A DNA stretch of 21,372 bases from UBA9410 sp036123585 (lineage in GTDB: Bacteria > Actinomycetota > Acidimicrobiia > Acidimicrobiales > MedAcidi-G1): positions 1-21,372 of the forward strand of contig JAZADN010000121.1 in assembly GCA_036123585.1 (NCBI GenBank), given 5' to 3'. This document shows positions 1-7,440 of the stretch, in pieces. Position 1 is the stretch's first letter; every line of letters begins with the position of its first letter. The notes below the pieces were generated by a model. It saw only the letters and a program-made list of their open reading frames with translations. It ran no database searches and was not told the DNA's origin. The position numbers and the translations under genes were made by a program.

Positions 1-177
1 GGCCTCCACAACCACCGTCAGGTGGTCTCCTTCCTACGAGACCGGGAGATGGTGTCGAAGCTGTTCGACGAGATCGGGCCTCGCTACGCCGACCGTCCGG
101 GTGGCTACACCCGGATACTGAAGGTCGGCCCCCGCCACGGGGACAACGCCCCGATGGCGCGGATCGAGTTGGTCTGA
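1..177 (+). CDS. rplQ: Large ribosomal subunit protein bL17, C-terminal part (cut by window start)
   Basis: Frame 1 is open from the first base to TGA 175-177 and gives 58 residues that match the end of ribosomal protein L17. Recognisable pieces are HNHRQVV near the cut end, LFDEIGPRYADR, the GGYTRIL segment, and the ending PMARIELV. L17 lines the polypeptide exit region of the 50S subunit. In most bacteria rplQ closes the S13-S11-S4-rpoA-L17 cluster and is followed by truA, as it is here, which supports the call and suggests rpoA lies just outside the window. The N-terminal half is missing only because the window begins inside the gene. The gap to truA is 53 bases. Confidence 0.93.
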   Translation, partial: GLHNHRQVVSFLRDREMVSKLFDEIGPRYADRPGGYTRILKVGPRHGDNAPMARIELV

Positions 178-230
178 CCCGACCGGTCCCGTCGGCACCG
201 GTCCTCACACCTGACCCGACTGACCCAGTC

Positions 231-1010
231 ATGCGGGTCCGGGGTGACGTCGCCTACGACGGAGCCCCGTTCCACGGGTTCGCCGCCAATGACGGCGTCC
301 CCACCGTCGCCGGCCTCCTGGACGACGCGCTGTCGCGCGTTCTGCGGTCCGAGGTAGCCGTCACATGTGCCGGTCGGACCGACCGTGGAGTGCATGCCGT
401 CGGCCAGGTGGTCAGCTTCGACCTGCCGGCTGACGTCGACCTCCCGCGTGGTCTCGAGTCGGTGAGGCACGCCGTGAACCGCCAGGTGGGCCCGTCGGTG
501 GTCGTCACGGCCCTGTCGGTGGTCGACGACAACTTCGACGCCCGCTTCAGCGCCACCGGCCGCACCTACCGGTACCGGATCCTCGACCGCCCCGACGGCG
601 ACCCGTTCACCGCCGCCCGGGCCTGGCACGTGCCCGAGGCCCTCGACTTGGAGGCCATGGAGGCTGCGGCGGCCCTTCTGGTCGGCGAGCACGACTTCTC
701 GTCCTTCTGCCGGCGACCGTCGTCGAGGCCCGACGGCTCGGAGGCCAGCCTCGTGCGACGGGTCACCAGGGCGTCGTTCCGGCGGGTGTCCGACGACCTG
801 TCGGGCACCGAACTGCTGGAGTTCGAGGTGTCGGCGTCGGCCTTCTGCCACCAGATGGTGCGTTCCATCGTCGGCACGCTGGTCGCCGTCGGTCGAGGCC
901 GCATGGACTCCTCGTCGATGCCCGAGGTGCTGGCCGCCCGAGACCGCCACGCCGCCGGCGAACCGGCCCCGCCCTACGGCCTCACCTTCTGGTCGGTCGA
1001 CTATGCCTGA
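231..1010 (+). CDS. truA: tRNA pseudouridine(38-40) synthase TruA
   Basis: TruA converts uridines 38, 39 and 40 in the tRNA anticodon stem-loop to pseudouridine. The 259-residue product has the usual TruA length. The N-terminus (DVAYDGAPFHGF) is the first family motif, and AGRTDRGVHA at about residues 47-56 holds the catalytic aspartate, D51. A second half-domain follows, with the motif FLVRRVTR-like LVRRVTRASF and then FCHQMVRSIVGTLV near residues 206-219, both typical of the C-terminal lobe. ATG 231 is the first start that gives a normal N-terminus; no strong Shine-Dalgarno is seen. The gene lies 53 bases after rplQ, an arrangement conserved across bacteria, so read-through from the ribosomal operon is likely. 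Confidence 0.95.
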   Translation: MRVRGDVAYDGAPFHGFAANDGVPTVAGLLDDALSRVLRSEVAVTCAGRTDRGVHAVGQVVSFDLPADVDLPRGLESVRHAVNRQVGPSVVVTALSVVDDNFDARFSATGRTYRYRILDRPDGDPFTAARAWHVPEALDLEAMEAAAALLVGEHDFSSFCRRPSSRPDGSEASLVRRVTRASFRRVSDDLSGTELLEFEVSASAFCHQMVRSIVGTLVAVGRGRMDSSSMPEVLAARDRHAAGEPAPPYGLTFWSVDYA

Positions 1011-1079
1011 CCGATCGGATCCGGGCCCTGACCGGCTCGGATCAACCATGTGGAGCGCGTCCCACGGGTTGGGTACGGG

Positions 1080-1108
1080 TTGCCGGGGTGTGGAGCCCGC
1101 CCTAGCCT
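1080..1108 (+). promoter_or_regulatory. Probable promoter for rplM-rpsI
   Basis: The gap between truA and rplM is 191 bases. It contains TTGCCG (1080-1085), a 17-base spacer and TAGCCT (1103-1108), a reasonable sigma-70-type pair for GC-rich DNA. Transcription would begin near 1115 and leave a leader of about 87 bases. The leader holds a small hairpin (CGCCC 1149-1153, loop GTGC, GGGCG 1158-1162). I cannot tell whether this is an autoregulatory ribosomal-protein leader. Nothing else stands out in the gap. Confidence 0.4.
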
Positions 1109-1201
1109 TGGCACCCGGTCCGAGCGCGAGCGCCGACCGACCGTGGGCCGCCCGTGCGGGCGATCCACCCCGAAGCCTCCAGACCTGACAGGGCGGTCAC
1201 C

Positions 1202-1654
1202 GTGTCCACCTACACCCCCAAGGCCAGCGAAATCGAGCGCGCCTGGCACGTCGTCGACGCGGAGGGCCTCATCCTTGGCCGCATGGCGTCCGAGGTCGCC
1301 GCCATCCTGCGGGGCAAGCACAAGCCGACCTTCGCCCCCCACATCGACACTGGTGACCACGTGGTGATCGTCAACGCCGACAAGGTGGTGCTGACTGGCG
1401 CCAAGGCGACCGACAAGAACGTCTATGACCACTCGGGCTTCCCCGGCGGTCTGAAGACCCAGGCCTACGGCACCTTCCTGGCCAAGAAGCCCGAAGAGGC
1501 CATCCGCCGGACCATCCGGGGGATGCTGCCCAAGAACCGCCTCGGCCGCCAGCAGCTCTCGAAGCTGAAGGTGTACCGCGGCACCGACCATCCGCACGAG
1601 GCACAGCAGCCGCAGCCGCTGGCCCTAGACCACACCCGGGCCCGTCAGGCCTGA
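1202..1654 (+). CDS. rplM: Large ribosomal subunit protein uL13
   Basis: L13 is an early-assembly protein of the 50S subunit. From GTG 1202 the product is 150 residues, the normal length. It starts (V/M)STYTPKASEIERAWHVVDA, which aligns with the universal L13 opening (TYxPKxxxIxRxWHVIDA). The motifs LGRMASEVA, the DHVVIVNADKVVLTG segment and GMLPKNRLGRQQL follow in order, and the C-terminus has LKVYRGTDHPHEAQQP. An earlier GTG at 1154 would add 16 residues unlike any L13, so 1202 is preferred. The gene pairs with rpsI 26 bases downstream, as in nearly all bacteria. Confidence 0.95.
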   Translation: MSTYTPKASEIERAWHVVDAEGLILGRMASEVAAILRGKHKPTFAPHIDTGDHVVIVNADKVVLTGAKATDKNVYDHSGFPGGLKTQAYGTFLAKKPEEAIRRTIRGMLPKNRLGRQQLSKLKVYRGTDHPHEAQQPQPLALDHTRARQA

Positions 1655-1680
1655 GTCGACGGTTCCCACAGGAGCATCTG

Positions 1681-2073
1681 ATGCCCAGCCCCCTGATCCA
1701 GACCACCGGTCGTCGCAAGGAGTCCGTGGCCCGCGTGCGGCTACGTCCCGGCAACGGCAAGGTCACCGTGAATGGCCGGACCGCCGAGGACTACTTCCCG
1801 TCGGAGAGCCACCGCCTGGTGTTCACCGAACCCCTACGGGTGACTGCCACCGAGGGGGCCTACGACATCGAAGCCACCCTTCACGGTGGTGGTGTGAGCG
1901 GCCAGGCGGGCGCCATGCGCCTCGGGATCGCCCGTGCGCTGGAGGCTCTGGATCCGGAGCGTCGCCAGGCGCTCAAGCAGGCCGGCTTGCTGACACGGGA
2001 CGACCGCAAGAAGGAGTCCAAGAAGTACGGACTCCACAAGGCCCGCAAGGCCCCGCAGTACTCCAAGCGCTGA
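1681..2073 (+). CDS. rpsI: Small ribosomal subunit protein uS9
   Basis: S9 sits in the head of the 30S subunit, and its C-terminal tail reaches the P-site tRNA anticodon loop. The 130-residue product has TTGRRKESVARVRL near the start, GGGVSGQAGAMRLGIARAL in the middle, and the diagnostic end KARKAPQYSKR, with the terminal Arg that contacts P-site tRNA. The start ATG 1681 follows a clear Shine-Dalgarno (AGGAG at about 1670-1674). Co-transcription with rplM is expected from the 26-base gap. No anomalies are seen. Confidence 0.97.
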   Translation: MPSPLIQTTGRRKESVARVRLRPGNGKVTVNGRTAEDYFPSESHRLVFTEPLRVTATEGAYDIEATLHGGGVSGQAGAMRLGIARALEALDPERRQALKQAGLLTRDDRKKESKKYGLHKARKAPQYSKR

Positions 2074-2119
2074 GCCTGCGGCCATTCCGTGCCGTCCTCG
2101 GCGGCCGGGTTCCGCCTCC

Positions 2120-2125
2120 TACGCT
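2120..2125 (+). promoter_or_regulatory. -10 box of a probable leaderless promoter for glmM
   Basis: TACGCT ends 7 bases before ATG 2133. No Shine-Dalgarno precedes that ATG, and no convincing -35 box is seen. The geometry puts the transcription start at or next to the A of the start codon, as in actinobacterial leaderless mRNAs. Several other genes in this window show the same arrangement. Confidence 0.4.
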
Positions 2126-2132
2126 CGTGGCC

Positions 2133-3566
2133 ATGGCCGGTCATGACCCAGAAGCCCTCATGAGCGGTGGCTCCGCGCACCTGCGCTTTGGCACCGATGG
2201 CGTCCGCGCCCGGGCCGGCACCGTGCTCGACGAGCCGGCGGTGCGCGCCCTCGGTCGCGCCGCGGCCGCCCATCTGGGCTCGACCACCGTGCTGGTGGGC
2301 CGCGACACCCGCGAGTCAGGTCCTGATCTGGCCCGTGCTGTCGCCCAGGGCCTGGCTGGGGGCGGCGCTGAGCCGGTGTCGCTGGGGGTCGTTCCGACGC
2401 CGGCGGTGGCCCACGCCTGCCGGGTCGACGGGGTGGCCGGGGCGATGGTCACCGCCTCGCACAACCCGTGGCACGACAACGGCGTCAAGTTCTTCGCCGC
2501 CGGAGGCCGCAAGCTCGACGACGCCGCCCAGGACGTCGTCCAAGCCGCGTGGGACGCTGATCCCCGGATTGACGACTCCCGGCTCGCCGCCGCACCAGTG
2601 GCATGGGTCGATCCCGGCGATCCGGTCGGTGGGGGCAGTGGCTGGGCCGATGCCCTTGTGGCGGCCGGAGTGGCCGACGGCGACAGTCCGCCCCCGGGGG
2701 GCAGGTGGCCGGAAGGTCGACCGTTAGACGGCTGCTCTTTGGTCGTGGACTGCGCCAACGGCGCCATGTCGCCATACGCCGTCGACGTGCTGCGTCGCCT
2801 CGGTGCCGAGGTGGCCGTGCTGCACGCCTCACCGGACGGTCGCAACATCAACGACGGCTGCGGGTCCACGCACCCTGAAGACCTGCGGGCCGCGGTGATC
2901 GACGCCGGCGCTCACGCCGGACTGGCTTTCGACGGGGACGGCGACCGGGTGGTGGCCGTCGGCGACGACGGGACGCTGCTCGACGGCGACGACCTGATGA
3001 CCGTGTGTGCCGTCGACCTGCACAACCGGGGCGTGCTGGCTGGAAACACGGTGGCCGTGACGGTGATGTCCAACCTGGGCCTGCGCCGGGCCCTCGCCGA
3101 GCACGGAATTGCCGTGCACGAGACGCCGGTCGGCGACCGGCATGTGCTCGAGGCGCTCGACGCTCACGGTTGGGTGCTGGGTGGCGAGCAGTCGGGGCAC
3201 CTGGTGTTCCGTGACCTGGCCACCACCGGCGACGGCCTGCTGACCGGAATCCGGGCGCTGGTGGCCGCCGGTCGGGCGGGGCGCACCCTGGGGGGCCGGG
3301 TGGCCGATTTGATGGTCCGGGCCCCGCAGGTCTTGCACGCCGTGCCGGTCACCTCCGATGGTGTCGCAGTGGTGGCCGCCCTGGCCGACGAAGTGGCCGA
3401 GGCCGCCGCGCAACTCGGCGACGCCGGTCGGGTCCTGGTACGCCCGTCGGGCACCGAGCCAGTGGTGCGGGTCATGGTCGAGGCCTTCGACGCAGCCGAG
3501 GCCGCCGCGGTGGCCGACCGCCTCGTTGATGCCACCCGACGGGCCGACGCCGGCCCGGTTTCGTAG
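2133..3566 (+). CDS. glmM: Phosphoglucosamine mutase GlmM
   Basis: GlmM interconverts glucosamine-6-phosphate and glucosamine-1-phosphate, the step after GlmS on the way to UDP-GlcNAc and peptidoglycan. Counting from ATG 2133 (477 residues), LRFGTDGVR at 17-25 is the family opening. MVTASHNP at 105-112 holds the phospho-serine S109, FDGDGDR at 266-272 is the metal-binding loop, GGEQSGH at 349-355 is the sugar-binding loop, and RPSGTEP near the C-terminus binds phosphate. The start could also be GTG 2127 or ATG 2160 (468 residues). I prefer 2133 because a TACGCT box lies 7 bases ahead, which fits a leaderless start. The protein is slightly longer than the usual ~450 residues, with a Gly/Pro-rich insertion around residues 155-200. 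glmS follows directly. Confidence 0.95.
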   Translation: MAGHDPEALMSGGSAHLRFGTDGVRARAGTVLDEPAVRALGRAAAAHLGSTTVLVGRDTRESGPDLARAVAQGLAGGGAEPVSLGVVPTPAVAHACRVDGVAGAMVTASHNPWHDNGVKFFAAGGRKLDDAAQDVVQAAWDADPRIDDSRLAAAPVAWVDPGDPVGGGSGWADALVAAGVADGDSPPPGGRWPEGRPLDGCSLVVDCANGAMSPYAVDVLRRLGAEVAVLHASPDGRNINDGCGSTHPEDLRAAVIDAGAHAGLAFDGDGDRVVAVGDDGTLLDGDDLMTVCAVDLHNRGVLAGNTVAVTVMSNLGLRRALAEHGIAVHETPVGDRHVLEALDAHGWVLGGEQSGHLVFRDLATTGDGLLTGIRALVAAGRAGRTLGGRVADLMVRAPQVLHAVPVTSDGVAVVAALADEVAEAAAQLGDAGRVLVRPSGTEPVVRVMVEAFDAAEAAAVADRLVDATRRADAGPVS

Positions 3567-3569
3567 GAT
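3564..3569 (+). promoter_or_regulatory. Candidate -10 box for glmS, overlapping the glmM stop codon
   Basis: TAGGAT begins with the TAG stop codon of glmM and ends 8 bases before the glmS GTG at 3578, fitting a leaderless start. The same bases also contain AGGA, 9 bases before the GTG, which could act as a weak ribosome binding site. The sequence alone cannot separate an internal promoter from simple translational coupling. Confidence 0.35.
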
Positions 3570-3577
3570 CGAACGCC

Positions 3578-6500
3578 GTGTGCGGCATCATCGCGGTCCT
3601 CCGTCGACAGGCCACCCGTGACGTTCCCACCTCCGACGAGGTGCTGGCGTCGTTGGTCGCCGGGGTCGACCGGCTCCGCGGCCTGACCGGTGACGACCTG
3701 CCTAACGCCGGGGCACTGGCTGCTGCCGCCGTCTCGGTGGAGACAGCCGACCACCTGCTGGGCGGCGCTCCGGGACTACTGGCCCTGACTCGTGATCCCG
3801 GCCTGGCCGGCCGGATCGAGGCCGCCATTGCCGATGTCCCCAACCTGGTGGCCGATGTCGAGGCGGCGCTCGAGGACCACGACGGGGATGCCGCCAACGT
3901 GGAGGCCGCCAACGCCGGGCTGGTCCGACTCCGCGACGCTGTCTGGGCCGTGGAGCGCGACCGCCTCGGTACCCGCGTCGGCGTGGCCTCGTTGGTCGCC
4001 TCGACGTCGCCGAGCGACGCCGGCCTGGCTGTGCTGCTGTCGGTCCAGCAGGCCCTGTCGGCAATCGACCGTCTGGAGGTCCGGGGCCGGGATTCGGCGG
4101 GCCTTCAGGTCACGGTCTGGAACCACGGCATCGCCGTCGACGACCCCGCGTTGACCGACCGACTTGTCGATCCACTGCACCGGTCGGGCAGCGTCCGCAT
4201 CCTCGACGACGGAGCCCCGGATGGTGGAGGGCTCGTCTTCGTGGTGAAGACGGCGGCCGAAATTGGCGAACTGGGCGACAACACAGCGGCTTTGCGGGCT
4301 GCGCTGGCTGGTGACGACCTCCTAGCACGGGCGCTGACGTCCCCAGACGTGGAGGGTTCGGTGCTGGGCCACACCCGGTGGGCGAGCGTGGGCCTGATTT
4401 CGGAGACCAATGCCCACCCGGTCGACTCGACTCGCGCTGACGGGGTGGCCGTGCCGTTGGTGACCGCTGTCCAGAACGGCGACGTCGACAACCACGCCGA
4501 CCTGGTGGTGGCCGAGGACCTGAGCGTGGCCCCGGAGATCACCACCGACGCCAAGGTTGTGCCCGCCCTGTGCGCCGCCCATCTCGCCGCCGGCCACGAG
4601 CGTATGGAGGCCTTCCGGCGCGCGGTCAGCGTCTTCGAGGGGTCCTTGGCCATCGGGGCGGCCACCGGCGACGCGCCAGACCGCCTCCTGCTGGCCCTGC
4701 GTGGCAGCGGTCAGGGCCTGTACGTCGGCCTGGCCGAGGACGCCTTCGTGGTAGCCAGCGAGCCCTACGGGGTGGTCGAGTTGACGGCCGACTTTGTGCG
4801 CATGGATGGCGAGACGCCCGCCGACCCGGACGATCCGGCGGCCAGTAGGGGCCAGATCATCGAGTTGGACGGTGCGCTGGCCGGGACGCTGGACGGCATC
4901 GCCCGCCGGTCCTACGACGGTCGGGACCTGCCGGTGGGCGACGACGACGTGACCCGGGCGGAGATCACCACCCGCGACATCGACCGGGGCGACCATCCGC
5001 ACTTCCTGCTGAAAGAGATCGGCGAGTCGCCGGCTTCGGTACGCGCCACCCTGCGCGGACGCCTCGTGGCTCCGGCTGCCGATGAGGGTTGGCGGGTCCG
5101 CCTCGGGGACGCCTCCCTCGGACCGGACCTGCGGGCCGCCCTCGCCGAGGGGACGATCCGCCGCATCTTGGTCATCGGCCAAGGCACCGCCGCGGTGGCC
5201 GGAGGTTCGGTTTCCGATTCGTTGGCCGCTGAGCTGGCCGGAACCGGCATCTGGGTGGAGGCCCTACCGGCCACCGAGCTATCGGGCTTCGGACTCGCCA
5301 GCGACATGTCCGACGCTCTGGTCGTGGCCATCAGCCAGTCGGGCACGACCACCGATACCAACCGCACCGTCGACCTGGTGCGGGCCAGGGGCGCCAGGGT
5401 GGTGGCCATCGTCAACCGGCGCAACAGCGACCTGGTCGACCGGGCCGACGGGGTGCTCTACACCTCCGACGGCCGCGACGTCGAGATGAGCGTGGCCTCC
5501 ACCAAGGCCTTCTATGCCCAGACGGTGGCAGGGTTCCTGCTGGCCGTCGCCGTTGCCGATGCGGCCGGGGCACCCGGGGACCCGGAGCGCCAGGCGGTGC
5601 TGGCCGCTCTGCGGGACCTGCCGTCGTCGATGGCTGAGGTACTGGGCCTACGCGACCACATCGGGGGCATCGCCGCCCGCCACGCCCCGGGCCGTCGGTA
5701 CTGGGCGGTGGTGGGCAGCGGCCCGAACCTGATGGCCGCCCGCGAGATCCGTATCAAGTTGTCGGAACTCTGCTACAAGTCGATCGCCGCGGACGCTACT
5801 GAAGACAAGAAGCACATCGACCTGTCGTCGGAGCCAATGATCCTGGTGTGCGCCACCGGCCTGGTCGGCTCCACGGCTGACGACGTGGCCAAGGAGGTGG
5901 CAATCTACAGGGCTCACAAGGCGGCGCCCATCGTGGTGGCCGACGCCGGGTCGTCCCGATTCCTCGGCGCTCACGACCTGGTGGCTGTTCCACCGGTCCA
6001 CCCACGCCTGGCATTCGTGCTGTCGACCATGGTTGGCCATCTGTTCGGCTACGAGGCCGCTCGGGCCATCGACGCCCAGGCCCGGCCACTGCGGGCCGCC
6101 CATGCTGCGATCGAGGCCGAGGCCGAGCGTCGCCTCGCCGACGGTATGCCGGTGGAGGGCTCGGCCGCTGGGCCGGCCCTGCCCGACGAGTTGCGCGACG
6201 AGTTGCGGGCCGCGGCGACGGCGTTCTCCGACGAGTTGCGCAACGGCCGCCTCGACGGGCATCTGGAGGCATCGACAGCGGTGCGCCTGTCCACTCTGTT
6301 CCGGTTCGCCCTGGGCGTGGTGCCGTTGGAGTCGTACCAGTTGGAATTCGGGCGAGTGGGTACGCCGGCCCTCGTGCTCGACGACCTGGCCGCCGCCCTG
6401 AACGTGGCCGCCGAGGAACTGACCCGACCCATCGACGCCATCAAGCACCAGGCCAAGACCGTCACCGTGGGCATCTCCCGGACCGACGAGACGCTGTTGG

Positions 6501-7051
6501 ACGCCCGCCTGGCCCGCGAGGTGCTGGCCGCCGGTGCGCCCCGAGACTCGCTCAGCTACCGCACGCTTCGGGCGCTCGTGGCGCTCGATCCGGCAGTGGA
6601 CGATGTGGCTGGCTTCACCCGCTACCGGGTGGACGGCCTGGACGGCGACTCGCCGACAGCGGCCATCGTGGACCGGGGCGGCGTGTCGACCGGCATCCGG
6701 TCGCGCACCGACCGTGACCCGGCACTCAGGGGGACCAAGCACCAGGTGGCCGTGGACCGCGACGTGCTGGTCACACGTGGTGCCCGCGACGACCGGACCA
6801 TCGTGCTGGTCCCCGAGGTGAAGGACCGGGAGACGGTGGGTCTGACTCTGCTGCACGTGGTGCTACGCGACCGCCTGGCCCAGGACGTCCTGCGGGGTGT
6901 GCTGCAGGGGTATGGCAACCGTTACGGGGCGGTGCGCGACGCGGTCTGTGAGACAGAACCCGACCTGCGCGACGACCTGCTGGCCTCCCTGCCGGTGATT
7001 GACCTTCTGACCGAGCCGGTGCCGGAGATCGCCGACCGGCTGCGGTCCTGA
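3578..7051 (+). CDS. glmS: Glutamine--fructose-6-phosphate aminotransferase GlmS, unusually long (1157 residues)
   Basis: GlmS makes glucosamine-6-phosphate from fructose-6-phosphate and glutamine. The GTG start is fixed because Cys2 (CGII) must become the N-terminal nucleophile of the class II glutaminase. The glutaminase motifs are then EVRGRDSAGL (167-175), GHTRWAS (264-270), NAHP (278-281), QNGDVDNH (299-306) and TTDAKV (322-327). The first SIS domain has IGQGTAA (533-539), ISQSGT (585-590) and SVASTKAF (638-645). The second has IKLSEL (726-731) and KKHIDL (744-749), whose H746 matches the ring-opening histidine. AKTVTVG (959-965) resembles the normal GlmS C-terminal tail, with K960 in the place of the catalytic lysine. 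Normal GlmS is ~610 residues. This one has ~130 extra residues after the first strand, ~100 more before the tail motif, and ~190 beyond it. All key residues appear intact, so I infer an active, enlarged enzyme. The role of the added parts is unknown. Confidence 0.9.
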   Translation: MCGIIAVLRRQATRDVPTSDEVLASLVAGVDRLRGLTGDDLPNAGALAAAAVSVETADHLLGGAPGLLALTRDPGLAGRIEAAIADVPNLVADVEAALEDHDGDAANVEAANAGLVRLRDAVWAVERDRLGTRVGVASLVASTSPSDAGLAVLLSVQQALSAIDRLEVRGRDSAGLQVTVWNHGIAVDDPALTDRLVDPLHRSGSVRILDDGAPDGGGLVFVVKTAAEIGELGDNTAALRAALAGDDLLARALTSPDVEGSVLGHTRWASVGLISETNAHPVDSTRADGVAVPLVTAVQNGDVDNHADLVVAEDLSVAPEITTDAKVVPALCAAHLAAGHERMEAFRRAVSVFEGSLAIGAATGDAPDRLLLALRGSGQGLYVGLAEDAFVVASEPYGVVELTADFVRMDGETPADPDDPAASRGQIIELDGALAGTLDGIARRSYDGRDLPVGDDDVTRAEITTRDIDRGDHPHFLLKEIGESPASVRATLRGRLVAPAADEGWRVRLGDASLGPDLRAALAEGTIRRILVIGQGTAAVAGGSVSDSLAAELAGTGIWVEALPATELSGFGLASDMSDALVVAISQSGTTTDTNRTVDLVRARGARVVAIVNRRNSDLVDRADGVLYTSDGRDVEMSVASTKAFYAQTVAGFLLAVAVADAAGAPGDPERQAVLAALRDLPSSMAEVLGLRDHIGGIAARHAPGRRYWAVVGSGPNLMAAREIRIKLSELCYKSIAADATEDKKHIDLSSEPMILVCATGLVGSTADDVAKEVAIYRAHKAAPIVVADAGSSRFLGAHDLVAVPPVHPRLAFVLSTMVGHLFGYEAARAIDAQARPLRAAHAAIEAEAERRLADGMPVEGSAAGPALPDELRDELRAAATAFSDELRNGRLDGHLEASTAVRLSTLFRFALGVVPLESYQLEFGRVGTPALVLDDLAAALNVAAEELTRPIDAIKHQAKTVTVGISRTDETLLDARLAREVLAAGAPRDSLSYRTLRALVALDPAVDDVAGFTRYRVDGLDGDSPTAAIVDRGGVSTGIRSRTDRDPALRGTKHQVAVDRDVLVTRGARDDRTIVLVPEVKDRETVGLTLLHVVLRDRLAQDVLRGVLQGYGNRYGAVRDAVCETEPDLRDDLLASLPVIDLLTEPVPEIADRLRS

Positions 7052-7064
7052 CCCGGGTCGTGCG

Positions 7065-7430
7065 GTGATCGGCATTGGGGTCGACCTGGTCGACATCGAC
7101 CGGTTCCGGGAGTCGCTGGAAAGGACCCCGTCGTTGCGAGACCGACTGTTTCGCCCCGACGAGCGGACCTATGCCGAGTCGCACGTGGACCCGGCGGGCC
7201 GCTACGCCGCGCGCTTCGCCGCCAAGGAGGCGACGTTGAAGGCGCTCGGCTTGGGGCTCGGGGGCATGGCCATGTCCGACATTGAGGTGGTGCGCGATGG
7301 CCTCGGACCGCCGTCGCTGGTGTTGCACGGTTCGGCCGCCGAAGTGGCCGCCGAAGCGGGAGTGACGCGGTGGCTTGTCACCCTCAGCCACACCGACCAC
7401 GTCGCCCAGGCGACCGTGGTGGCCCTCTGA
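7065..7430 (+). CDS. acpS: Holo-[acyl-carrier-protein] synthase AcpS
   Basis: AcpS transfers 4'-phosphopantetheine from CoA to apo-acyl carrier protein, activating it for fatty acid synthesis. The 121-residue product has the classical small trimeric AcpS length. It opens (V/M)IGIGVDLVDIDRF with metal-binding D7, and RFAAKEATLKALG at 50-62 holds the second metal ligand, E55. The end, WLVTLSHTDHVAQATVVA, is the usual last strand. The GTG start at 7065 places the family N-terminus exactly. It lies 13 bases after glmS without a strong Shine-Dalgarno, so translational coupling is likely. The adjacency acpS-nnr-alr is common in Actinobacteria and Firmicutes. Confidence 0.94.
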   Translation: MIGIGVDLVDIDRFRESLERTPSLRDRLFRPDERTYAESHVDPAGRYAARFAAKEATLKALGLGLGGMAMSDIEVVRDGLGPPSLVLHGSAAEVAAEAGVTRWLVTLSHTDHVAQATVVAL

Positions 7431-7440
7431 GCCGAGCATC

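Noticed and set aside
105..1049. Long minus-strand open frame opposite truA (314 residues)
   Set aside because: GC-rich coding DNA often leaves the opposite strand open. The product is low-complexity Arg/Gly/Asp-rich with no family motif, and truA is certain.
1154..1201. N-terminal extension of rplM from GTG 1154
   Set aside because: The added 16 residues have no counterpart in L13, while GTG 1202 gives the exact family N-terminus.
3578..7051. Possibility that the long glmS is two genes joined by a missed stop or frameshift
   Set aside because: The frame is continuous, codon composition looks even across it, and glutaminase, both SIS domains and the tail motif occur in a single proper order, so I treat it as one gene.
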